Shown here piece by piece: positions 8,017 to 14,770 of a DNA stretch of 35,576 bases. The position numbers were made by a program, and so were the translations under genes. Each line of letters starts with the position of its first letter. Position 1 is the first letter of the stretch. The DNA comes from Mollicutes bacterium (GTDB lineage Bacteria > Bacillota_I > Bacilli_A > Izemoplasmatales > Izemoplasmataceae). Below the pieces are notes generated by a model. That model worked only from the letters and a program-made list of their open reading frames with translations, was not told the origin of the DNA and ran no database searches. Where the stretch lies: assembly GCA_003558105.1 (NCBI GenBank), contig PWMS01000041.1:1-35576 (forward strand). The letters are read 5' to 3'.

Positions 8017-8451
8017 CTAAAAATCGATGGCGAGACGGATGTTCTCGATATCGCTTTGAAATATGGTGATGGTTTTACCTAATTGTTTGTCTAAAATTTC
8101 AACGCTAGCTTCTGTGGCGGAAACCAAGATGCCTTTAAAGGTTTGCTCGATGGTTTTGATATGAACGAGTTTGCCTTCGGCACGTTTTAATTCTTCTAGA
8201 TTTCTAAGTTCGTGTTCCGCACCAGCTGAGGTTACTTCTAACATATAAGCATCATCGATTGGATTGAGTTCATCAAGTTTTTCTGAGAGTTGTTCACTAA
8301 CTTTGACGCAATCATCGATGCCAATAGGCTCAACTTGATCAATTTCAATAGAAAGGACGTGGTCTTTACCACGTTTATTGAAATTCAAGTTATAGAGGAA
8401 ATAGCCCATCAATTCTACTTCTTTTTTGATTATTGCTTTGAGTTCTTCCAT
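8017..8451 (-). CDS. rimP: Ribosome maturation factor RimP
   Basis: RimP assists 30S subunit assembly. The protein has 144 residues from the ATG at 8451, which has GGAGGCGAT upstream. A longer reading frame goes through the leader hairpin and is not credible. The family core LEVTSAGAEHEL replaces the usual EVSSPG-type motif, and the C-terminal half forms the SH3-like domain. It opens the operon rimP-nusA-ylxR-ylxQ-infB-rbfA. Confidence 0.92.
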   Translation of the reverse strand: MEELKAIIKKEVELMGYFLYNLNFNKRGKDHVLSIEIDQVEPIGIDDCVKVSEQLSEKLDELNPIDDAYMLEVTSAGAEHELRNLEELKRAEGKLVHIKTIEQTFKGILVSATEASVEILDKQLGKTITIFQSDIENIRLAIDF

Positions 8452-8474
8452 CGTATCGCCTCCGTTTTTGGCAT

Positions 8475-8501
8475 AAAAAGAGTGGGTTTTGACCCACTCT
8501 T
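8475..8501 (-). promoter_or_regulatory. Terminator-like hairpin in the rimP-nusA leader (candidate attenuator)
   Basis: The minus strand reads AAGAGTGGGT-caaa-ACCCACTCTT followed by TTT, a ten-pair stem with a short T-run. It lies downstream of the promoter at 8521-8549 and 24 bases upstream of the rimP start, so it would form in the leader RNA of the operon that encodes NusA. It also lies after the methyltransferase gene and could serve as that gene's terminator. In B. subtilis the same operon is autoregulated by NusA-stimulated leader termination. The short T-run here would fit a NusA-dependent site. Confidence 0.7.
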
Positions 8502-8520
8502 CTAACACATATGCAAGGGT

Positions 8521-8549
8521 ATTGTAACATAACCTCTATGCTTTTGCAA
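8521..8549 (-). promoter_or_regulatory. Promoter of the rimP-nusA-infB operon
   Basis: The minus strand has -35 TTGCAA (8544-8549), a 17-base spacer and -10 TACAAT (8521-8526), starting four bases past the methyltransferase stop codon. A start point near 8514 gives a leader of about 60 bases. Confidence 0.7.
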
Positions 8550-8552
8550 GGG

Positions 8553-9275
8553 TTAATCCCTCAACAAAGGCTGCGTTTGTGTTATGGCGTGCATGATGAT
8601 ACTGCCAGCCACACCGACGTTGAGTGAGTCGATATTTTCTATGGGAATGGTGATTGTATCATCGAGTTGTGCGATCGTTTCTTTTGATAAGCCTTGACCT
8701 TCGTTCCCTAATACAAGCGCGAAAGGTTGCACGGGCCTCTTTGTTAGTGAAGCCTTTTGGCCAAGATGGGCGCCGATGAGGGTGTGGTTTGGGTATTGTG
8801 TTTTAAATGTTTGAATATCGGATATATGAATATTCAGTTTGAAGATGGCGCCTTGCGTGCTTCTTAGGACTTTTAGACTATAGATATCGGCGCTTTGGAT
8901 AGACACCACCGTATCAAAACCAAAGGCAAGGGCGCTGCGAATTAAGGTCCCGACGTTGCCAGGGTCTTGGATATTTTCTAAGATTAAGACTTGCTTGCCC
9001 GCTTGGTCGGGTTTGGGTTTTTTGATGATGGCGGCCGCTTGGGGTTGATGGTCAACTTGTAATAAGTGTTTTAAAACGTGTGGCGAGGTCAACGTCGCCT
9101 CAGGATAATCGGGGTGCGGTTTTGTTAGGAAGATGGTTTTGATAAGCTTGGCTTTTTCGGCTTCTTCGATGAGATGAAAGCCTTCGATTAAAAGGCTGTC
9201 TTCTTGATCGCGGTATTTTTTCATATGCAGTTTTTTAGTCGTTTTAATGAACGCGTTTTGGATTGAGGTAATCAT
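8553..9275 (-). CDS. TrmH/SpoU-family RNA 2'-O-methyltransferase
   Basis: SpoU enzymes methylate ribose 2'-OH in rRNA or tRNA using SAM and form a trefoil knot. The 240 residues contain an N-terminal substrate-binding domain (1-90) and the three SpoU motifs. These are NIQDPGNVGTLIRSA, then LVLGNEGQGL, then IPIENIDSLNVGVAGSI. The size and opening (ITSIQNAFIK) resemble the YsgA/RlmB-like 23S rRNA group, but the target cannot be fixed from sequence. Its ATG overlaps the thiI TGA stop (ATGA), so the two RNA-modification genes are translationally coupled. Confidence 0.9.
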   Translation of the reverse strand: MITSIQNAFIKTTKKLHMKKYRDQEDSLLIEGFHLIEEAEKAKLIKTIFLTKPHPDYPEATLTSPHVLKHLLQVDHQPQAAAIIKKPKPDQAGKQVLILENIQDPGNVGTLIRSALAFGFDTVVSIQSADIYSLKVLRSTQGAIFKLNIHISDIQTFKTQYPNHTLIGAHLGQKASLTKRPVQPFALVLGNEGQGLSKETIAQLDDTITIPIENIDSLNVGVAGSIIMHAITQTQPLLRD

Positions 9276-10504
9276 GGCATCACCTTCTTTAAGGCCTCTT
9301 GGACGCTCAAACCTTCCATGGTTAAATCAAGGGTGTCATCCGTCGAGATTTCTAACGTTTTTTTCGCTTGTATCATATCGTCTAATAACGTATCGTAGTC
9401 GAACAAGTATTCATAGCGGTTGGCGTAAAAATCGCGGGGGTTGGTGGCGACTTGGCTAGGGACATAAAGCGTACAACAATCTTCAAATGGCTTGATGGAG
9501 ATTTTATAAGTATCAATCGCTTTGGCGATGGCGATGATTTCGCGTTTTTCCAACATCGCTAGAGGTCTTATAATCGGTAAATCAACCACTTTATCGGTTA
9601 CTTTCATGCTTTCTAAGGTTTGAGAGGCGACTTGGCCGATCGACTCACCGTTGATGATAATGGGCGTGTGATCAAGGTTCGCAAATCGCTCGGCAACTCT
9701 CACCATCATGCGGCGCATAATGGTGATATGGTAGGGTTTGGGCACATAAGTCATAATCGTCTCATGGAGTTTCCCAAAGGGCATCATGTGTAAGACGATG
9801 CGGTTGTGCTTATGATAAACCGCGAGTTTTTTTGCGAGATCAACGGCTTTTTGAGCCGCTTCAATCGACGTGAGCGGACTCGATTCAAAATGCATCAATT
9901 CAACATCCACACCTTTTTTTATGGCCAAATAAGCCGCCACAGGAGAATCGATGCCCCCGGATAAAAGCGCGATGCCTTTTCCCATCGAACCCACAGGAAA
10001 CCCTTCTAGGCCTTGAATTTTTCCAACATAGACAAAGGCGCGGTCTTTGCGAATTTCGATATTTAACATCTCATCGGGGTGATGCATATCGGCGGTTAAA
10101 CCCTCGTGGTGTTTGAAAATATAGTTGGCCACGGCCTGACTGACTTCTAAAGAGGTTAAGGGATAGGTTTTATCGGCGCGTTTGGTATCGACTTTAATGG
10201 TTTTGTTTAAAGGGATGGTCTTGGCTCGATTTAACGCCGCTTCTTGAATGTTTTTAAGATCTTTGTCCACTGAGGTGATGATGGAAAAACTTAAGAGTCC
10301 CGGGACGGTTTTTAAAATGGGGATGATCGCGGATGATTCTGCGCCATTTAAATTTAGATAAAGCCGGTCATGACGATGCGCATAAGTTACGCGCGTATCG
10401 GAAATTTTTTCTTTGATGCGCTGGTTGGCTAGATCGACGAATCGTTTTTTGTTTTTGCCTTTCAAACTTAAATCGGCATATCGGATTAAAATCGCATCTT
10501 GCAT
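9272..10504 (-). CDS. thiI: tRNA 4-thiouridine synthetase ThiI
   Basis: ThiI adenylates U8 of tRNA and transfers sulfur to make 4-thiouridine, and also serves thiazole synthesis in some species. The 410 residues have a ferredoxin-like N-terminal domain, a THUMP domain (about 60-165) and a PP-loop ATPase with SGGIDSPVA. The rhodanese domain of the E. coli enzyme is absent, as in most Firmicutes, where a cysteine desulfurase donates sulfur directly. No dedicated NifS/NifZ gene is adjacent. SufS elsewhere in this window is one possible donor. FEDCCTLYVP holds the cysteine pair typical of the family's C-terminal part. The ATG at 10504 is chosen over the GTG nine bases upstream because GAGGTG is then properly spaced. 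The stop is TGA. Confidence 0.95.
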   Translation of the reverse strand: MQDAILIRYADLSLKGKNKKRFVDLANQRIKEKISDTRVTYAHRHDRLYLNLNGAESSAIIPILKTVPGLLSFSIITSVDKDLKNIQEAALNRAKTIPLNKTIKVDTKRADKTYPLTSLEVSQAVANYIFKHHEGLTADMHHPDEMLNIEIRKDRAFVYVGKIQGLEGFPVGSMGKGIALLSGGIDSPVAAYLAIKKGVDVELMHFESSPLTSIEAAQKAVDLAKKLAVYHKHNRIVLHMMPFGKLHETIMTYVPKPYHITIMRRMMVRVAERFANLDHTPIIINGESIGQVASQTLESMKVTDKVVDLPIIRPLAMLEKREIIAIAKAIDTYKISIKPFEDCCTLYVPSQVATNPRDFYANRYEYLFDYDTLLDDMIQAKKTLEISTDDTLDLTMEGLSVQEALKKVMP

Positions 10505-10543
10505 ATTTAACACCTCGAATTCCTTTTTATTGTATCATACCTA

Positions 10544-10572
10544 TTGCAATTATCGCGAATTTTTAATATGAT
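10544..10572 (+). promoter_or_regulatory. Promoter of msrC
   Basis: The plus strand carries -35 TTGCAA (10544-10549), a 17-base spacer and -10 TATGAT (10567-10572), 19 bases ahead of the msrC start. The thiI promoter must lie in the same 87-base divergent gap; a TACAAT is seen there on the minus strand but with no good -35. Confidence 0.65.
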
Positions 10573-10591
10573 TTGAAAAGAGGTGATGCAT

Positions 10592-11071
10592 ATGTTTGTG
10601 GCGATTGAAAAAAGTCAAGATCAAAAAGAGAATTATACATTGATGTTACAGCATTTACCCTATTATATGAATAAACAAGACCCGATGGTAACAACCTTAG
10701 CGAACGCTGCGGCGGTGCTCAATTATTTTATCGACGATATCAACTGGGTAGGGTTTTATTTATACGATCAAGAAAAGCTTTACTTAGGGCCTTTTCAAGG
10801 GTTGGCGGCTTGTAGTGAAATCAAGCTTAATCACGGCGTTTGCGGCCAAGCGGCGGCGAAGCAAGAAACGTTGATGGTTAAAGATGTCCAGCAATTCCCC
10901 GGGCATATCACTTGTGATGCGAACTCAAAGAGTGAGATCGTCATTCCGCTTGTGAAAAACGGCACTTTAATCGGGGTCTTAGACATCGATGCGCCAAAGG
11001 AAAACCGCTTTAAAGATAGTGATCAAATCTATTTGGAAAAAGCGGCACGGTTAATAGTTGACAATCTATAG
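10592..11071 (+). CDS. msrC: Free methionine-(R)-sulfoxide reductase (GAF domain)
   Basis: This enzyme reduces free Met-R-sulfoxide and protects against oxidants. The 159 residues form a single GAF domain. The three active-site cysteines of the fRMsr family are present with the correct spacing: C74 (LAACSEI), C84 (HGVCGQ) and C108 (GHITCD), along with INWVGFY and SEIVIPL. These match Cys84, Cys94 and Cys118 of E. coli fRMsr. The ATG at 10592 is preceded by AAAGAGGTGAT. An in-frame GTG nine bases upstream lies inside that site and is rejected. The gene is monocistronic or reads into rpsD, whose promoter begins inside its last codons. Confidence 0.95.
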   Translation: MFVAIEKSQDQKENYTLMLQHLPYYMNKQDPMVTTLANAAAVLNYFIDDINWVGFYLYDQEKLYLGPFQGLAACSEIKLNHGVCGQAAAKQETLMVKDVQQFPGHITCDANSKSEIVIPLVKNGTLIGVLDIDAPKENRFKDSDQIYLEKAARLIVDNL

Positions 11072-11086
11072 GCATTATCATATAAT
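11058..11086 (+). promoter_or_regulatory. Consensus promoter of rpsD
   Basis: This is a perfect sigma-A-type promoter: TTGACA (11058-11063), a 17-base spacer and TATAAT (11081-11086). The -35 lies inside the last codons of msrC. Such strength fits a ribosomal protein gene. Confidence 0.85.
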
Positions 11087-11092
11087 ACTTGC

Positions 11093-11258
11093 GCATGCGT
11101 GATAAAGGCAGCTACATAATGTGTGTCGAATGCTTTGAACGATCCTGGAATATAGGGAACTGAGTAGTCTTTGCTGGCAAGATGAAACGTCGTAAATCGT
11201 TCTGACTTTGATAGGCTTATGCACTTCTTTGCGCAAATAATTTAAGGAGGTAATACGT
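11093..11258 (+). ncRNA. Long structured leader of rpsD (probable S4 autoregulatory RNA)
   Basis: About 166 bases separate the likely transcription start from the rpsD ATG, without a credible reading frame. Pairings seen include GAACGAT (11137-11143) with ATCGTTC (11196-11202), CTAC (11112-11115) with GTAG (11164-11167), and an outer arm near 11098 with TTATGCAC (around 11217-11224). The first two pairings interlock, so a pseudoknot is possible. In B. subtilis, rpsD is monocistronic and repressed by S4 binding to its leader. By position and size this is the likely equivalent. No T-box or riboswitch consensus was recognised. The end holds a strong AAGGAGG (11244-11250). Confidence 0.6.
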
Positions 11259-11858
11259 ATGGCACGTTATACAGGACCGCAATGGAAAATTTCACGTCGT
11301 TTAAAATATTCGACCTTAGAAAGCGGTAAAGAACTTGGTAAGCGTCCATATCCACCCGGGCAACACGGCCAACGCCGTGGTAAATTAAGCGAGTACGCCC
11401 TTCAGCTTCAGGAAAAACAAAAAGTTCGTTTCACTTATGGTTTAAACGAACGTCAGTTTAAAAAAACGTTTGATGAAGCGAAGAAACTTGAAGGTCGTCA
11501 CGGTGAGAATTTCTTGTTTTTACTTGAAAGTCGCATCGATAATCTCGTCTATAGAGGTGGATTTGCGAAAACAAGACGTCAAGCGCGTCAGTTGGTTGCA
11601 CACGGACACATTCGCGTCGATGGTCAAAAAGTTGATATACCATCATACCGCGTTAAACCAGGCCAAAGCCTTTCGTTAAAAGAACGTTCTGAAAAAGTTA
11701 GCGTTATCCAAGAAAATTTGGAAAACTTGGTGGAACGTCCTGATTTTGTCGAATACGACGAAGAGAAAAAAGCTTGCGTTTATAAGCGTTTCCCTGAGCG
11801 AAAAGAAATTCTAAACGACATCAAAGAAACGTTAATTGTTGAATTCTACAACCGTTAA
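11259..11858 (+). CDS. rpsD: 30S ribosomal protein S4
   Basis: S4 is a primary binder of 16S rRNA and nucleates 30S assembly. The 199 residues have the family's MARYTGP opening and RPYPPGQHG segment, and the S4 RNA-binding domain (about 88-150, [28 protein letters not shown] split over that span). It is the zinc-free form, with no CxxC cluster near the N-terminus. It is transcribed alone, opposite to the neighbouring glycolytic operon, as in B. subtilis. It is expected to control its own synthesis through the leader. Confidence 0.98.
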   Translation: MARYTGPQWKISRRLKYSTLESGKELGKRPYPPGQHGQRRGKLSEYALQLQEKQKVRFTYGLNERQFKKTFDEAKKLEGRHGENFLFLLESRIDNLVYRGGFAKTRRQARQLVAHGHIRVDGQKVDIPSYRVKPGQSLSLKERSEKVSVIQENLENLVERPDFVEYDEEKKACVYKRFPERKEILNDIKETLIVEFYNR

Positions 11859-11906
11859 GAAAAAAAGATAACGCCTTATCCAAAATTTTGGATAAGGCGT
11901 TTTTTA
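11859..11906. terminator. Bidirectional terminator between rpsD and tpiA
   Basis: A 16-base inverted repeat (11870-11885 with 11886-11901, core AACGCCTTATCC) has a T-run on its right side and an A-run on its left. It therefore works as a terminator for rpsD on the plus strand and for the pgk-HPr-tpiA unit on the minus strand. It fills the gap between the two convergent genes. Confidence 0.9.
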
Positions 11907-11907
11907 T

Positions 11908-12669
11908 TTAGCTTGCGTTTTTAGCGGCTTCGACTAAGGTTAAGAAGTCTTGGGCATTTAAAGAAGCGCCACCGACTAGGGCGCCATCGATGTCTGGTTG
12001 AGCCATTAAATCATCGATATTGCCAGGTTTGACACTGCCGCCATAAAGGATTCTAATCGCATCGCCAACCGCAGGTGAATAGAGGGTTGTGATGACACGC
12101 CGAATCGTTTTAATCGTTTCTTCAGCTTGCTCGGGTGTGGCGGTTTTACCCGTCCCAATCGCCCAGATGGGCTCATAAGCAATGACAAGGTTTTTAACTT
12201 GTGTCTCGCTGAGATTGTGCAGGGCTTTTTTAACTTGAGCGCTCACATAAGCGTCGGTTTCATTTTGTTCACGTATCTCTAAGGATTCACCAACACATAC
12301 GATAGGGATAATTTCATAACGTAAGGCTTGGTGAATTTTTTTATTCACGGACTGATCGGTTTCGTTAAAGTGTTCTCTTCTTTCAGAGTGACCGATAATC
12401 GTATAATCAACGCCAATATTTTCTAACAAAGCCGCAGAGACTTCGCCGGTAAAAGCACCTTCAGATTCTTCGTGCATGGTTTGTGCACCAATTCTTAAAT
12501 GATCGCCTTGGCGTTTCACAAGGTCGCGTAAGATTGGGGCGGGTGGGCATACCACCGTCTCAACGTAGGTTTTGTTCGGTACTTTAACATTCACACTAAA
12601 GATGAACTGTAGTGCTTCATCGCGCGTTTTGTGCATTTTCCAATTGCCTGCGATGATGGGTTTACGCAT
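11908..12669 (-). CDS. tpiA: Triosephosphate isomerase
   Basis: TpiA interconverts dihydroxyacetone phosphate and glyceraldehyde 3-phosphate in the cytoplasm. The 253 residues hold the catalytic Lys11 (GNWKMHK), His94 (IIGHSERREHF) and Glu166 (AYEPIWAIGTGKTA, with the flexible loop), and the phosphate-binding YGGSV near the end. It is the last gene of the pgk unit, 13 bases after the HPr-like gene, with AAGGAG upstream of the ATG. Confidence 0.98.
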   Translation of the reverse strand: MRKPIIAGNWKMHKTRDEALQFIFSVNVKVPNKTYVETVVCPPAPILRDLVKRQGDHLRIGAQTMHEESEGAFTGEVSAALLENIGVDYTIIGHSERREHFNETDQSVNKKIHQALRYEIIPIVCVGESLEIREQNETDAYVSAQVKKALHNLSETQVKNLVIAYEPIWAIGTGKTATPEQAEETIKTIRRVITTLYSPAVGDAIRILYGGSVKPGNIDDLMAQPDIDGALVGGASLNAQDFLTLVEAAKNAS

Positions 12670-12682
12670 GGTTTTTAACTCC

Positions 12683-12928
12683 TTATTCTAATAGTTTTTC
12701 GATTTCAAAAATCGCCGCTTCGGCATCATCGCCGTTTGCGATTACAGTAACATTCTCACCGCTAGGCACGGCCAAAGACATCAAACCGAGCACGCTTTTT
12801 GCATCGACGGTTTGATCGGCATATTCGAGCCGTACATCCGCTTTAAAATGAGAAGCGATATCGACAAGCTTAGCCGCGAGTTGTGCATGGATGCCCGCGG
12901 TACTTTGAATATGGATTTCTTTTTTCAT
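12683..12928 (-). CDS. HPr-family phosphocarrier-like protein with altered active-site loop
   Basis: The 81 residues align over their whole length with HPr and Crh. The phosphorylatable histidine is present (H14 in AGIHAQLAAKL, equal to His15), but the nearly invariant Arg17 and Pro18 of HARPA are replaced by Gln16 and Leu17. The regulatory serine site (S45 in VDAKSVLGLMSLAV, equal to Ser46) is intact, and this part looks more like Crh (GLMSLAV) than standard HPr. Arg17 stabilises the phosphohistidine, so PTS transfer may be weak while HPr-kinase signalling through S45 is kept. That is inference. It lies between pgk and tpiA, 24 and 13 bases away, so it is expressed with glycolysis. It could still be the cell's working HPr or a partner of another phosphotransfer system. 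Confidence 0.85.
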   Translation of the reverse strand: MKKEIHIQSTAGIHAQLAAKLVDIASHFKADVRLEYADQTVDAKSVLGLMSLAVPSGENVTVIANGDDAEAAIFEIEKLLE

Positions 12929-12952
12929 GCTACATTCCTTCTTTCAAATGAA

Positions 12953-14146
12953 TTAAGTTTCATCTATAATTTCAATACCTGGTAAGGCTTTACCTTCAAG
13001 ATATTCTAAGCTTGCGCCACCGCCGGTAGAAATATGCGTAATCGCATCTTCATACCCAAGCGAGATTGCCGCCGCGGCGGAATCGCCACCACCTAAAATC
13101 GTGGTTGTATCTTTGAGGTTGGTTAGCGTTTCTAAAATCCCTAAGGTACCTTTGGCAAAATTTTCAAATTCAAAGACGCCGAGGGGACCATTCCATACAA
13201 CGGTCTTGGCTTCTTTGAGCATGTCTTGAAACTTATCTAAGGTTTGTGGTCCAATATCAAGGCCCATTTCATCGGCTTTGATATCATCTCGGTTGGCCAC
13301 TCTGATGGGGCCGTCGTTGCTGAATTCTTTTGTCACTTTAAAATCATCGGCCAAGACAAGTTTGTCTTTGCCTTTTTCTAATAAGCGTTTCGCCAAGTCG
13401 AGTTTGTCGTCTTCGACAACACTGGTCCCAACTTCATAACCTTGCGCTTTTAAGAAGGTATAGCTCATACCGCCACCGATTAAGACTTTATCGGCTTTAT
13501 CGAGTAGGTTTTCAATGACACCGATTTTATCACTGACTTTAAGCCCCCCTAAGATCGCATAGAAAGGGCGTTTTGGATTCTCAACAGCACCGCCGATAAA
13601 CTTGATTTCTTTTTCCAATAATAATCCGGCTGCCACTTCGTCGATGTTGCCAGCAATTCCGACGTTAGAAGCGTGGGACCGGTGCGCGGTGCCAAAGGCA
13701 TCATTGACGAAAACATCGCCTAAAGAAGCCCAGTATTTGCCGAGTTCAGGATCGTTTTTCGATTCTTTATTGCCATCGATATCCTCAAAACGGGTGTTTT
13801 CAAACATCATCACATCTCCAACTTGTAAGGAAGCAACGGCCGTTTCTAATTCAACGCCTTTGGTATAAGGCACAAACTTGATGGGGCGTGCCAGTTTTTC
13901 ACTTAAATCCTCTGCAATCGGTTTTAAAGATTTGCCTTCTTTGTCCGCTTCTTCTTTAATGCGGCCCAAATGGGAAAATAAGACAATTTTTGCGTTTTTT
14001 TCTAATAACGCATTGATCGTGGGGATCGCTTGACGGATGCGGTTGTCATCGGTGATTTTGCCATCGTCCATCGGCACGTTGAAATCAACGCGGACCAATA
14101 CGGTTTTGCCTGTAACATCTAAATCTCGAATCGTTTTTTTAGCCAT
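12953..14146 (-). CDS. pgk: Phosphoglycerate kinase
   Basis: Pgk makes ATP from 1,3-bisphosphoglycerate in glycolysis. The 397 residues show the N-terminal substrate motif [14 protein letters not shown], the FSHLGR segment, [11 protein letters not shown] in the hinge region and the nucleotide-binding GGGDSAAA near the C-terminus. It has its own promoter region after the ComK-like gene and heads the unit pgk-HPr-tpiA. The gapA, pgm and eno genes often joined to it are not in this window. GGAGAA lies upstream of the ATG. Confidence 0.98.
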   Translation of the reverse strand: MAKKTIRDLDVTGKTVLVRVDFNVPMDDGKITDDNRIRQAIPTINALLEKNAKIVLFSHLGRIKEEADKEGKSLKPIAEDLSEKLARPIKFVPYTKGVELETAVASLQVGDVMMFENTRFEDIDGNKESKNDPELGKYWASLGDVFVNDAFGTAHRSHASNVGIAGNIDEVAAGLLLEKEIKFIGGAVENPKRPFYAILGGLKVSDKIGVIENLLDKADKVLIGGGMSYTFLKAQGYEVGTSVVEDDKLDLAKRLLEKGKDKLVLADDFKVTKEFSNDGPIRVANRDDIKADEMGLDIGPQTLDKFQDMLKEAKTVVWNGPLGVFEFENFAKGTLGILETLTNLKDTTTILGGGDSAAAAISLGYEDAITHISTGGGASLEYLEGKALPGIEIIDET

Positions 14147-14183
14147 GGATTATTCTCCTTCAATCAATAATCATTCCACATGT

Positions 14184-14212
14184 ATTATACTAAATTCTTG
14201 ACACTTTTTCTA
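14184..14212 (-). promoter_or_regulatory. Probable promoter of pgk-HPr-tpiA
   Basis: The minus strand has a perfect -10 TATAAT (14184-14189). The -35 at the 17-base distance is poor (TAGAAA, 14207-14212), so activation by a factor would be plausible. Confidence 0.5.
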
Positions 14213-14220
14213 TGAAAGGA

Positions 14221-14658
14221 CTACTTTGAAAACACTTTCTTTGATAAAAGCGTTTTCATCATCGCAAAAAAAAGCGCGAGGGTCACCTCGGCGCGTTTTA
14301 ATTTTTTTTGTATCTTTTGTAGGGGTCTATTGACTTTTAAGCGGGTCATGTTTTCAAAGATAAAAATGGTGGCCTGGCCTTGCGCTTTTACCGATAATAC
14401 CTTTGTGACATTGATAGCGATGTTTGTTGGGTCTTGGAGATGCTTGGTTTGAATAAAACATAGATGCGCATCGATATAAAGGGGCGTGTTACGTTGATAA
14501 CCGGTCAATTTTCGCATGGCTTTCTGACGACCTTCAAGTGTGGTTAATACCCCCATACATAGCGTATCTAAATACCGTTGTAGCGAGGTGTTTTTGATGA
14601 TGCGCTTAGCGTTTGTGATGATTTCGATACCTTCATGATGCTTTTTAATATAATACAT
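14221..14658 (-). CDS. ComK-like competence transcription factor family protein
   Basis: The 145 residues resemble the ComK family core. L27-x-x-Y-L...C34 corresponds to the small-Cys segment, and LEGRQKAMRKLTGYQRNTPLYI (41-62, with E42-G-R44 and the P59-x-Y-I) to the GR.A......PI.vd block. CFIQT (67-71) takes the place of the F-P-T segment, and NIAINVTKV (79-87) the W-I-x-x-x-x-V strand. A later F-x-N (101-103) is followed by a Q that begins the C-terminal part. ComK binds AT-boxes and switches on DNA-uptake genes in B. subtilis. The ATG at 14658 follows AAGGGTGAG. A GTG start 13 codons upstream is less likely. The last 30 bases form an 11-pair hairpin (14228-14257). The assignment is by eye and moderately sure; no uptake genes are nearby. 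Confidence 0.6.
   Translation of the reverse strand: MYYIKKHHEGIEIITNAKRIIKNTSLQRYLDTLCMGVLTTLEGRQKAMRKLTGYQRNTPLYIDAHLCFIQTKHLQDPTNIAINVTKVLSVKAQGQATIFIFENMTRLKVNRPLQKIQKKLKRAEVTLALFFAMMKTLLSKKVFSK
14244..14259 (-). promoter_or_regulatory. Candidate cre-like (CcpA) site upstream of pgk
   Basis: The minus strand reads ATGAAAACGCTTTTAT, which differs from the cre consensus WTGNAANCGNWNNCAW at one position. It is the centre of a 20-base near-palindrome (TGATaAAAgCGTTTTcATCA). It lies about 32 bases upstream of the weak -35, a position where CcpA activates in other Firmicutes. It also falls inside the 3' coding end of the ComK-like gene, so it may be chance. Confidence 0.3.
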
Positions 14659-14733
14659 ACACTCACCCTTCCCATCTTTAGGATACACGATGATCACAAT
14701 CGTGCATGGAAACTTTTATAAAGAATTTTCACG

Positions 14734-14763
14734 AAAAAAGGCGTTCAGTTGAACTGAACGCCT
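14734..14763 (-). terminator. Intrinsic terminator of tkt
   Basis: The minus strand reads AGGCGTTCAG-ttcaa-CTGAACGCCT followed by TTTTT, a ten-pair GC-rich stem eight bases past the transketolase stop. Confidence 0.92.
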
Positions 14764-14770
14764 CAAAGGG

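Noticed and set aside
8452-8508. Longer rimP reading frame starting at 8508
   Set aside because: It would be translated through the leader hairpin and adds 19 residues not found in RimP. The ATG at 8451 has a strong ribosome binding site.
11093-11258. T-box or metabolite riboswitch in the rpsD leader
   Set aside because: No T-box sequence (GGN-ACC-GCG type), no anti-terminator and terminator pair and no known riboswitch core was seen. S4 autoregulation explains the position better.
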